A DNA stretch of 64,000 nucleotides from Acidaminobacter sp. JC074 (lineage in GTDB: Bacteria; Bacillota; Clostridia; Peptostreptococcales; Acidaminobacteraceae), in the NCBI RefSeq assembly GCF_022496765.1, contig NZ_VANV01000003.1, forward strand, positions 86,001 through 150,000, given 5' to 3'. Both the position numbers and the translations under genes were made by a program. Positions within the stretch are counted from its first letter, which is position 1; every line of letters begins with the position of its first letter. The notes beneath the pieces are model-generated. The model had not been told where the DNA came from, made no database searches, and was given only the letters and a program-made list of their open reading frames with translations. Positions 42,637-50,467 of the stretch are shown here, one piece after another.

Positions 42637-44298
42637 TTATTCCACTGACAGCATAGCAAACTCGATAGCATCTTTTTTACTGACGAAAAAGTTTTCTTGA
42701 CCAACACGATCCATGATGCCATGCTTTTTAAGGACATCTTTTGGTTTGTCTCTTAAACCAGTGATAATCACTTTGATATTATTTTTTTCGCATCTGCTGA
42801 TCACAGTTTCTAATGATCTAAGGCCAGTTGAGTCAATGACAGAAACATGTCTCATTCTTAAAATAAGAAACTCGCAGTCACCAGATATCTTTGTAAAATG
42901 GTCGATGAATGTTTCAGCAGCACCAAAAAAGAGTGGACCGTTTATTTCATAGACTTGTATTAAATTGTTGTTTGCATTCATTTCAGTTTTAGAGTCTATG
43001 CGGCCACTTGTCACATTGACTTCACCTGCATCATCAATAAGCTCCTTGATGTAGGTGGATTCTGACATTCTTCTCATAAAGATAAATGCAGAGATGACCA
43101 TACCGAATTCGATGGCTACGACCAGGTCTACAAAAACGGTTAAGGCAAATGTCAATAAGAGGACCAGCACATCACCCTTAGGGCTTTTTAACATTTTCAT
43201 AAACACATGAATTTCACTCATGTTATAAGCAACAATGATCAAGATGCCTGCAAGTGCTGGCATTGGTATAAGTTTAGCAAGTGGCATAAAGAGTAAAAAG
43301 ATGACCAAGAGTACAAGGGCATGAACCATACCTGCAACAGGTGTTCTACCACCATTTTTTATGTTTGCTGTCGTTCTAGCTATGGCACCTGTAGCTGGTA
43401 TACCGCCAAATAATGCGGAAAATATATTGGCAATACCTTGTGCAATAAGTTCTGTATTAGACCTATGTTTACCACCTGTCATCCCGTCTGCAACAACTGC
43501 AGATAGCAAAGACTCTATGGAACCGAGCAGTGCGATTGTAAGCGCTGAAGGGAAAAGTTGTCTGATGATATCCATGTTGACGTGAGGTATATTGATTGTT
43601 GGTAGTTTAGTTGTCAAGTCACCAAATACAGAACCAATAGTAGCTACATTTAAGTCAAATACCGATACAATAACCGAAGTCACGATTAAGGCGACAAATG
43701 CCCCTGGAATTCTCTTTGTTAGCTTTGGCGTTAAGAGAATAATAACTATAGTAATCAAACCGATAAGGAGTGCTTGGTGGTTGATGGTATTAAGATGATT
43801 AAATATAGACTCCCATTTGCTTATAAACTCTGATGGCATATCTTCTATTTTCAGACCTAATAAGTCTTTGATTTGAGATGTAAAGATGGTAACTGCTATA
43901 CCTGTTGTAAAACCAATTGTGATGGTACAAGGAATAAACTTAACAACTGTTCCTAGTCGCAAAAGTCCAAACACCACCATCATAATACCGCCCATGAGTG
44001 TGGCAATAATCAGACCGTTCATACCATACTGAGCAACAATGCCAAATACTATTATCATGAAAGCCCCTGTAGGACCACCTATTTGAACGCGGCTACCACC
44101 CAGTAATGAAATGATAAATCCTGCAATAATAGCAGTATATAAACCTTGTTCAGGTGTTACACCTGATGATATGGCTAAAGCGATAGATAGGGGGAGGGCG
44201 ATAATTGCAACAATAATACCGGCTAGAGCATCTCTTGTAAAGTCGGAGAAGGTGTAATCTTTTAATGTTGTTAGTAACTTAGGATGAAATGTGTTCAT
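42637..44298 (-). CDS. SulP-family anion permease with STAS domain
   Basis: A 553-residue SLC26/SulP transporter: membrane domain about 20-410 with the QIGGPTGAFMII and GIANIFSALFGGIPATGAIARTTANI motifs, then a cytoplasmic STAS domain about 440-550 (RMRHVSVIDSTGLRSLE). The family moves sulfate, bicarbonate, dicarboxylates or other anions; the substrate cannot be fixed here, though sulfate would fit the sulfur theme nearby. GGAG precedes the ATG. A promoter with a long leader lies upstream. Confidence 0.93.
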   Translation of the reverse strand: MNTFHPKLLTTLKDYTFSDFTRDALAGIIVAIIALPLSIALAISSGVTPEQGLYTAIIAGFIISLLGGSRVQIGGPTGAFMIIVFGIVAQYGMNGLIIATLMGGIMMVVFGLLRLGTVVKFIPCTITIGFTTGIAVTIFTSQIKDLLGLKIEDMPSEFISKWESIFNHLNTINHQALLIGLITIVIILLTPKLTKRIPGAFVALIVTSVIVSVFDLNVATIGSVFGDLTTKLPTINIPHVNMDIIRQLFPSALTIALLGSIESLLSAVVADGMTGGKHRSNTELIAQGIANIFSALFGGIPATGAIARTTANIKNGGRTPVAGMVHALVLLVIFLLFMPLAKLIPMPALAGILIIVAYNMSEIHVFMKMLKSPKGDVLVLLLTFALTVFVDLVVAIEFGMVISAFIFMRRMSESTYIKELIDDAGEVNVTSGRIDSKTEMNANNNLIQVYEINGPLFFGAAETFIDHFTKISGDCEFLILRMRHVSVIDSTGLRSLETVISRCEKNNIKVIITGLRDKPKDVLKKHGIMDRVGQENFFVSKKDAIEFAMLSVE

Positions 44299-44386
44299 AA
44301 AATCTCCAATCCCGCAATGCGGTTTATGTATGTTTGAAAGTCCCTGATGTTTCGTGTATAGAAACTTTTTTTAATCAACCTTAGTT

Positions 44387-44415
44387 ATCATATGCCAATT
44401 ATTTTGTCTTGTCAA
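44387..44415 (-). promoter_or_regulatory. Near-consensus promoter of the SulP gene
   Basis: Minus strand TTGACA, 17-base spacer, TATGAT, about 90 bases before the start. The leader has a small CCGC-att-GCGG hairpin just before the Shine-Dalgarno. The rest of the 297-base gap to 44595 shows nothing else except the terminator at its right end. Confidence 0.7.
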
Positions 44416-44551
44416 TCCATAAGAATGCAATTTCTTATAATCAAGTATAGTTATAATATTCAGTGAACTATGGAATGGATGTCAATCAAAAATATGGATA
44501 AACCTAAAGAAATCTAACTGACTAAAAAGATATTGGACAAGATTTCAAAGC

Positions 44552-44581
44552 AAAAAAATAAGCGACACATGTCTGCCGCTT
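44552..44581 (-). terminator. Terminator of the 119-residue membrane protein gene
   Basis: Minus strand AAGCG-gc-AGACATGTGT-CGCTT pairing followed by ATTTTTTTG. Confidence 0.6.
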
Positions 44582-44595
44582 CTTGTTAAATCAAC

Positions 44596-44955
44596 TTATC
44601 GCCATAAAAAGATTAATGTCAAAACTAGGTGAATCATTGTTAGACTCAAGTAAGAGATTTTTATCTCTAAGTCATTTCTTAATGTAGAAGTATGTCTCGA
44701 TATTTCATCGAGCTCCTCAATTCTTAGAGACATATAAGTTGGATTGTGAGAAATTCTTGATAGATTTAATCCAGGTGTGACGTGAACACTAGATGTTCTC
44801 TCATAGTCAACAAACTGCCTATATAGTCTGATGCTGTAAATAATTCCCCATAGTGCAAATAGGTTTTCTAAACCATAGTGTCTAAACAAAACGATGAACA
44901 TTACTTCGATTGGTATGAGTACAATAATAACTGTATATTTAGAGTTAACCTTCAT
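44596..44955 (-). CDS. Two-helix membrane protein, unknown
   Basis: A 119-residue protein with helices near 7-27 (possibly a second short one to 45) and 98-117, and a polar middle containing ERTSSVHVTPGLNLSRISHNP and RIEELDEISRHTSTLRND, probably coiled. No family is recognised. GAGAGGAGGG precedes the ATG, a strong ribosome site. It stands alone between the SulP and SLH-CAP genes. Confidence 0.65.
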   Translation of the reverse strand: MKVNSKYTVIIVLIPIEVMFIVLFRHYGLENLFALWGIIYSIRLYRQFVDYERTSSVHVTPGLNLSRISHNPTYMSLRIEELDEISRHTSTLRNDLEIKISYLSLTMIHLVLTLIFLWR

Positions 44956-45104
44956 AAAGCCCTCCTCTCAATATAATGCTATTACATATATACCCTAAAT
45001 TAGAGAATCAACTCATATGAAGAGTCATACTGTGAAAATGACCGCTTCTGAGCACTTTGTTTACAAAAAAGCAGCCAAAAGTGAGCATATTGATTAAAGC
45101 TTAT

Positions 45105-46637
45105 TCAGTCTAAGTCAAAGAACTCAAGCGCGTACTCAAAGCTTGTTTCTTGGCCAGAATGTGTATAGAGACCACTGACTTCAACTTTGTAGATTTCACC
45201 ACTCTTATATGTTTGTCCGTTCATGAGCGGTCTGAAAATAATACAATAAGGAATTGCATAGTAGTTGGTTTCTACATTGAAGTATTGGCCTAATTTATCG
45301 GTATCATCCCATCCGAGTTGCCAGACCGTGTTGTCATTAACTCTTGTCAGTGTAACACTTATTTCTGAAGTCTTTGAACGATCATACTGTGCTGGGTTTA
45401 GAATAATTGACCAAGGTGTATCAGTAGATACAAACTCAGTAGGGAAGGCTATTTCATTTGGCCATAGCACATAGTCATAATCTCTTTCAACAGTCGTCAG
45501 ATTTCTAAAAACTTTCATGGTAGAAAAATAACGCCAAGATTCTACGCCCTTTACATGTCCAAAACCAACTTCATTTAACTTCGGCAGTAAAAACCATCTT
45601 CTGTGTCCAACTCTATCGATATTTGACTCGTCAGCGTCTTCCATAAGATATCTTATAGCTTGAGAAAGATTTCTAGAACCCATGGCTAGATTGCTTGAAG
45701 AAGTCGCATCATAAGCTAATTGATAGAAATCATTGTCCATATCAGCGGGCTGGTCTGGTGTATGAGAAAAACCAGCGACTGCATTTAAAAGAGCACCATG
45801 TTGGGCTGCAGTGTTAGCTGTTTCAGACACGTAAATATCGTCACTTAGTCCAGATAATATTCTTACATATTTAAGAGTGTTTAAGGCATCTTGAATAAAT
45901 AAGTCCTCTAGACTTCCGGCAACATAAGGCGCAACAATACTAGGCTGAATCACAAATCGATTACCTTCATAAGTTGGCTTGAGTATAGTCCATTTATGTT
46001 TAAGATAAGCTACTCTTTGGTCGAAGTCTGTTTTGTCTGTCAGTACAGGCAGGGTAATTCTATCTGGTTCTAAGAGTTTGTTGAGAACAACAGCAGCCTG
46101 TGCACGTGTGGCATTACCGTTTAAAGAGAATGTACCATCAGGATAACCACCAATGATGCCTGTTGTAAAGACTCTTAAAGAAATATCTTGCCAATAAGAA
46201 TCCATATCATTAAAGTCAACAATCATACCAGCATAGTCTAGATAGTTGTCAGGTACGTCTAGATTACTGGCCCTTAAAATGATACGACTCATTTCACCTC
46301 TTGTAATATCTCTTTGATAGTTATCGAACTCACCTTCTAAGACATAACCAAGATCAAGAGATTTTTGAATAAAACCGTCTGACCATCTTTTCTTATCCAT
46401 GATCACTTCATCTTCACCGACAACCTTAATAGTAATTGTAATAAATTCTTCTACAGATATGTTAGCATTAGGCCTATAGGTGTCATCAGGAAAACCACTT
46501 ACATAACCTTGGCTTTTTAACTGGATAACATCATAGGAAAACCAGTCCTCATCTGAAACATCAATAAAGTCATTAAAGCCATAAGAAACAGTCGTCATTA
46601 AACATAGACATATTAATAGCATTGCTATTTTTTTCAT
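45105..46637 (-). CDS. Surface protein with SLH repeats and a CAP/SCP domain
   Basis: A 510-residue exported protein: signal peptide about 1-20; S-layer homology repeats in residues about 22-190 (FIDVSDEDWFSYDVIQLKSQGYVSGFPDDTYRP style, then GIIGGYPDGTFSLNGNATRAQA); and a C-terminal CAP domain (about 230-370) with NTAAQHGALLNA, GFSHTP and GHRRWFLLP motifs. A further 120-residue beta-rich end follows. SLH repeats attach it to pyruvylated wall polymers; CAP domains have assorted roles. The DNA has no odd features and the gene looks intact. Confidence 0.87.
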   Translation of the reverse strand: MKKIAMLLICLCLMTTVSYGFNDFIDVSDEDWFSYDVIQLKSQGYVSGFPDDTYRPNANISVEEFITITIKVVGEDEVIMDKKRWSDGFIQKSLDLGYVLEGEFDNYQRDITRGEMSRIILRASNLDVPDNYLDYAGMIVDFNDMDSYWQDISLRVFTTGIIGGYPDGTFSLNGNATRAQAAVVLNKLLEPDRITLPVLTDKTDFDQRVAYLKHKWTILKPTYEGNRFVIQPSIVAPYVAGSLEDLFIQDALNTLKYVRILSGLSDDIYVSETANTAAQHGALLNAVAGFSHTPDQPADMDNDFYQLAYDATSSSNLAMGSRNLSQAIRYLMEDADESNIDRVGHRRWFLLPKLNEVGFGHVKGVESWRYFSTMKVFRNLTTVERDYDYVLWPNEIAFPTEFVSTDTPWSIILNPAQYDRSKTSEISVTLTRVNDNTVWQLGWDDTDKLGQYFNVETNYYAIPYCIIFRPLMNGQTYKSGEIYKVEVSGLYTHSGQETSFEYALEFFDLD

Positions 46638-46772
46638 AAAATCACCTCATTTTATGAATACCCATACATAAGTCCTTACTATCAGTATATTGCTTATGTT
46701 TATCATGTATAAGAAGATTGATTTATCTAAAGCCTCAGATAGTACATTTTATTGTAAAGTTAAACTCAATCA

Positions 46773-46809
46773 AAAAAAGAAAAATGACCCTAGTAAACTA
46801 GAGTCATTT
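46773..46809 (-). terminator. Terminator of the tRNA-Sec gene
   Basis: Minus strand AAATGACTCTAG-ttta-CTAGGGTCATTT (one mismatch region) followed by TTCTTTTTTT, immediately after the tRNA 3' end. Confidence 0.75.
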
Positions 46810-46811
46810 AA

Positions 46812-46908
46812 TGGCGGGAATGCGTGGGAATCGAACCCACCTAACGGGCTCCTAACCCGCCAAGCTGGTTTTGAAGACCAGAGGACACACCAGCGCCCAT
46901 CCACTCCC
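46812..46908 (-). tRNA. selC: tRNA-Sec (anticodon UCA)
   Basis: A 97-base tRNA read on the minus strand with 3' CCA encoded. The anticodon stem CTGGT / ACCAG flanks loop CTTCAAA with anticodon TCA. The D stem has six pairs, and the variable arm is long (GGCGGGTTAGGAGCCCGTT), both typical of tRNA-Sec. The T arm GTGGG-TTCGATT-CCCAC is standard. As I align the 8-pair acceptor (GGGAGTGG / GCATTCCC), the last pair is G-G, so it may function as seven pairs or another register. It is 30 kb away from selAB and has its own terminator. Confidence 0.95.
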
Positions 46909-47093
46909 AAATACAATTGAAATTCTAATTGAATTATCAATACAAAAACAAGTTAGTTTCTTGTTTTGCTTGGTTACTGAACTATTATATAAATTTATAT
47001 ATGTAATGTCAAGTAAAGCATGTTTTCATTCAATCGAAAAAATCTATGGTTCTTATAGAAAACCACTCAGTCTTTCCTTTGGTATTTAATTCT

Positions 47094-47123
47094 ACTAAAA
47101 AAGATGATCGCTTTGATCATCTT
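47094..47123 (-). terminator. Terminator of the S41 peptidase gene
   Basis: AAGATGATC / GATCATCTT with a GCTTT loop; a T run follows on the minus strand. It ends at the stop codon. Confidence 0.75.
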
Positions 47124-48315
47124 AATTTTGTATCTTGTTCATGATATACTCATAAGCATTTTCTGATTGGTCCAGTAGGACATCAGGTGTTGTACCAAAC
47201 TCCTCGCTGTTTCTACCGTTTGACGAGATACCATAGTGAGTAGAGTACTTTACAAGAATACCTGTATGAGGTAGCGGTACAAGAATCGGATCAAATCCAA
47301 TACCATCACCACCAGTGTTGTGTCCAATCAGGGTTGCAAAGTCCGTTACTTTACAGAAGTCAATAAACTCCTCAGAAGCAGAGTAATTGTTTGGACCTAC
47401 TAGTACATAAATATTGCCCATAAATCCTTCTGAGATTGGCTTGTACTGATGATTAATCGGTACAATATGCGACAGCTTAGTTATGTCATCTAAGTTAATT
47501 TCAGTGAAGTTTTCCATATCCATTGAAGAGATGGGTTGGCTATTACTTGAATCTAGCTTAGAGCTGATGAAATCTCTTGTATAATCATTTTCTTTATAAA
47601 GAATATAGTTCTCATATTCATAAGACTTAGTTGAAAGTGGTTCAATGATATTTAATCTAGCATAGTCACTTGAGCCACCTGAGTTATTTCGAATATCAAA
47701 TATCAGATTGTCATACTCTTTGATTTCTTCATAGAAACTCAATAAAGCATCGTGATCGTCTGCAATATACTCAGAACCAAATGATTCAATATTCAAATAG
47801 GCTGTACTGTAGTTATCGTATTTGATAAGGGTAATATTACCTTCAGATACTTGATTGTCACTTTCTGGTGCATCTTCTATATAGTCATCATAGAATGACA
47901 TGGTTGCCTGGTTGTTAAGCGTTCTATACCATTTAGAGTCTTCAGGATAGCTTGAATAGTAATGATTAAAATCTTCTTTTAAAACAAGTCCCATATGGCC
48001 ATTGTTATTAAATTCTTCAGTGAACTGAATCATAAAATCATAAAACTCATCTTGAGATTCTACACATTCTACACGTTTTCTATATTGCTTGATGATTCTA
48101 TTTATATCTATATCTTGTCTTTGGATCATACCGATGTAAGGGTAGGTTTCATAGACCATTTTTGTTAAATATTCAAAGTCCTCAACAAAGGAGATTGTTT
48201 CACTAGGAAGTTCCTGTATAACTACTTGGGAAGGCTGTTTAGAACCTGTACCTTGAGTTGTACTTTGACATCCTATTAATGATAATGCAAGTAATGCTAT
48301 AATGATTCTTTTCAT
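47122..48315 (-). CDS. S41-family peptidase lipoprotein
   Basis: A 397-residue lipoprotein: lipobox LIGC (Cys16), a helical N-terminal region, and a tail-specific-protease-like domain (about 180-380) with NLIFDIRNNSGG, the nucleophile region GPNNYSASEEF and GRNSEEFGTTPDVLL. The Lys that acts as general base in CtpA-type enzymes (GKG segment) is replaced by TGGDGIG, so the mechanism may differ from classic Ser/Lys enzymes. There is no PDZ domain that I can see. It probably acts on surface peptides. The ribosome site is weak. Confidence 0.82.
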   Translation of the reverse strand: MKRIIIALLALSLIGCQSTTQGTGSKQPSQVVIQELPSETISFVEDFEYLTKMVYETYPYIGMIQRQDIDINRIIKQYRKRVECVESQDEFYDFMIQFTEEFNNNGHMGLVLKEDFNHYYSSYPEDSKWYRTLNNQATMSFYDDYIEDAPESDNQVSEGNITLIKYDNYSTAYLNIESFGSEYIADDHDALLSFYEEIKEYDNLIFDIRNNSGGSSDYARLNIIEPLSTKSYEYENYILYKENDYTRDFISSKLDSSNSQPISSMDMENFTEINLDDITKLSHIVPINHQYKPISEGFMGNIYVLVGPNNYSASEEFIDFCKVTDFATLIGHNTGGDGIGFDPILVPLPHTGILVKYSTHYGISSNGRNSEEFGTTPDVLLDQSENAYEYIMNKIQN

Positions 48316-48389
48316 AAATTTCCTTTCATTTCAGACTTAGTATAGCAAAGAATGATTACAAAAGATATTAAAAAGTTATTAACATAAGA

Positions 48390-48419
48390 TGAAGATGTTA
48401 ACAATTGTTAACATCTTCA
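48390..48419. repeat. Perfect 30-bp palindrome downstream of the bL25 gene
   Basis: TGAAGATGTTAACAA meets its own complement with no loop. It lies just past the bL25 stop codon but has no clear T run on the minus strand, so it is either a weak terminator or a binding site. Confidence 0.6.
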
Positions 48420-48424
48420 AGGGT

Positions 48425-49051
48425 TTATTCTTCTTCGCCAACTTCAGGAACTTCCTCAGCTGGTGTAACTTCTAAATCAGGTTCTTGCTCTAAGTGAACC
48501 TTAGATTCTGAAATTGTAAATAGTAGTGTATCTGGTTGATCAAGAATTTCATATGCATCACTCTTAAGTGTTTCTACATCTGCAACCGTAACGGTTGTAT
48601 CTGTAGTGGCATTGGCTAAATCAACCTCTACATATTCAATTAAATCTTTTGGTAATACCTGAACTTCAATTTCATGATGTAACTCTTGGAAGATAAATCC
48701 TGCAGGTACTTGATCTTTATTTAAGTAATGAACAGGTACTTTAACTTTGATTTTTTCACCTTTAGCTAGAGCTTGGAACTCTACATGATAGGTGAGGTTC
48801 TTTAGTGAGTTATATTGTACATCTTTTAAGAGTACAAAAGACTTCTTGCCATCTATTTCTAAGTCTAAACTAGCACCAATACCATGCCTTTTGTAGAACT
48901 TGTCAAAGTCATGCTCATCAATCTTGATATGTACATTATCAATGTGATGACCATAGAGCACACCAGGTATGAAATGAGCTTTTCTAACTTGTTTAACAGG
49001 GTTTTTACCGACTTCGTTTCTTACACTTGCTTTTAAAACTTCATTTGACAT
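48425..49051 (-). CDS. rplY: 50S ribosomal protein bL25 (CTC form)
   Basis: A 208-residue CTC-type bL25: an N-terminal 5S rRNA-binding domain (about 1-95, LKASVRNEVGKNPVKQVRKAHFIPGVLYG) and a C-terminal TL5-like domain (about 96-190, VKVPVHYLNKDQVPAGFIFQEL), then an acidic tail. It binds 5S rRNA in the large subunit; CTC forms are also linked to general stress. GGGAGG sets the start at ATG 49051 rather than the longer frame. Confidence 0.95.
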   Translation of the reverse strand: MSNEVLKASVRNEVGKNPVKQVRKAHFIPGVLYGHHIDNVHIKIDEHDFDKFYKRHGIGASLDLEIDGKKSFVLLKDVQYNSLKNLTYHVEFQALAKGEKIKVKVPVHYLNKDQVPAGFIFQELHHEIEVQVLPKDLIEYVEVDLANATTDTTVTVADVETLKSDAYEILDQPDTLLFTISESKVHLEQEPDLEVTPAEEVPEVGEEE

Positions 49052-49124
49052 AATTATAACCTCCCTTATATTTGTTTCTTTTATATCCAAAAAAACACAA
49101 AATATTCATAAAGAATGAAGATTC

Positions 49125-49189
49125 TTGACAAAAACTGTATTAGACAATATAATACAGTTATTAAAGTGTACTATACTTACTAATACAGT
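49125..49189 (+). promoter_or_regulatory. Consensus promoter with three copies of a TAATACAGT operator element
   Basis: TTGACA (49125-49130), 17-base spacer, TATAAT (49148-49153). ACTGTATTA (49134-49142) and TAATACAGT (49150-49158) form an inverted repeat over the spacer and -10; a third TAATACAGT lies at 49181-49189. A GntR-type dimer site is likely. Confidence 0.75.
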
Positions 49190-49202
49190 TGGGAGTGGTA
49201 AT

Positions 49203-49571
49203 GTGATACAGCTTAACGAAAAAAGTAAGATACCAATTTATCAACAAGTATACGATGGCTTATTAGATTTGATTGTTCTCAAGGTCTTAGACGAAGAAGA
49301 AAAACTTCCGTCAGTAAGAGAATTAGCACTTATGTTAGAAATCAATCCTAATACCATTCAAAAGGCTTATAAGGCCCTTGAAGCAGACGGTTATATATTA
49401 TCAGTCAAAGGAAAGGGTAACTTTGTTGCTAGGTATCAAGAAATTATTAGTGTTTACGAAAATAGCACCGTTGAGAAGTTAAGACAGGTTTTAAAAGAGT
49501 TGATGGTAATGGGACTTACCAAAGATGAGATTTTAAAGCATGTGACGAGTGCTTTGGAGGGGTTAGAATGA
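49203..49571 (+). CDS. GntR-family regulator, YtrA type
   Basis: A 122-residue regulator with a short C-terminus, typical of the YtrA subgroup that lacks a ligand domain. The N-terminal winged helix begins KIPIYQQVYDGLLDLIV and continues LPSVRELALMLEINPNTIQKAYKALEADGYI. GTG 49203 is the start: it follows GGGAGTGG and the only other in-frame codon lies inside the promoter. It should repress this operon, with the inverted repeats at 49134 as operator. It overlaps the ABC ATPase gene by four bases. Confidence 0.9.
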   Translation: MIQLNEKSKIPIYQQVYDGLLDLIVLKVLDEEEKLPSVRELALMLEINPNTIQKAYKALEADGYILSVKGKGNFVARYQEIISVYENSTVEKLRQVLKELMVMGLTKDEILKHVTSALEGLE

Positions 49572-50467
49572 TAAAGGTAATTGATTTAAAAAAGAGTTTT
49601 GAAACTCATCATGTCCTGAATGGCATTCAAATGAACGTTGAAAAAGGCAAGATCTATGGTTTGGTTGGTTCTAATGGTTGTGGCAAAACAACTGTTTTAA
49701 AACATATTATGGGTATCTATAAGCCAGATGAGGGACAAATACTTTATGAAAATGTGTTTATAGAAAAAACAGACTATCTCGAAAATGTATACTATGTGCA
49801 GGATGATTTGTTTTTTCCAATGAACTATTCATTGGATGATTTATTTTCATATGAAAAGATGATGTATCCAAATATGAGTGATGAGAAATATAAGAAACTT
49901 GTAGATTTCTTTAAGATAGATCATGGTAAAAAACTGAGAATGCTCAGTAAAGGTCAGAAAAAACAAGCTGCGTTTATTTTGGCTGTTGCTTCGATGACAG
50001 AGACGATTTTACTAGATGAAATAGTAGATGGTTTAGATGCTGTTGTAAGAAAGAAGTTTTGGAAAGTTATTTTAGCGGAAGTAATGGACAGAGACTTAAC
50101 CATTGTGATTTCTTCACATGCACTTACAGAACTTGATAATATATGTGATACAGTTGGTATCTTACACGAAGGCAAAATTGTAAGAGAAGACAATATAGAT
50201 AAATTAAAAGAAGAGACCAAGCGTATTCAATTCGCCCTTAAAGATCCATTTATAGATGAACCTTCTAATGACTATCAAATTATTAAAACATCTTTAATCG
50301 GTAAAGTATATTTTGTGACGGTTAAAGGCGATGTAGAAAGTTTCAGACAAGATTTATATGGCAAACATGATGTACTTATTTATGAGGAGCTTAGCATGAA
50401 TCTTGAGGAAATATTCGTTACTGAGTTAGGAGGTCTGGGTTATGGAACAGAAGAGTATAATGTCTAA
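49568..50467 (+). CDS. ABC transporter ATPase, YtrB-like
   Basis: A 299-residue ATPase: Walker A GSNGCGKTT, signature in MLSKGQKKQAAFILAVAS (a variant of LSGGQ), Walker B TILLDEIVDGLD, and switch His in VISSHALTEL. The C-terminal extension (about 215-299) is usual for exporters of this type. It sits between the GntR regulator and a membrane protein, matching YtrA-type cassettes for wall-active antibiotics or cell-envelope stress in Bacillus. Overlaps both neighbours. Confidence 0.9.
   Translation: MIKVIDLKKSFETHHVLNGIQMNVEKGKIYGLVGSNGCGKTTVLKHIMGIYKPDEGQILYENVFIEKTDYLENVYYVQDDLFFPMNYSLDDLFSYEKMMYPNMSDEKYKKLVDFFKIDHGKKLRMLSKGQKKQAAFILAVASMTETILLDEIVDGLDAVVRKKFWKVILAEVMDRDLTIVISSHALTELDNICDTVGILHEGKIVREDNIDKLKEETKRIQFALKDPFIDEPSNDYQIIKTSLIGKVYFVTVKGDVESFRQDLYGKHDVLIYEELSMNLEEIFVTELGGLGYGTEEYNV

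Noticed and set aside
46690..47089. Two overlapping reading frames on the + strand across the tRNA-Sec locus
   Set aside because: They run antisense through the tRNA gene and have no ribosome sites.
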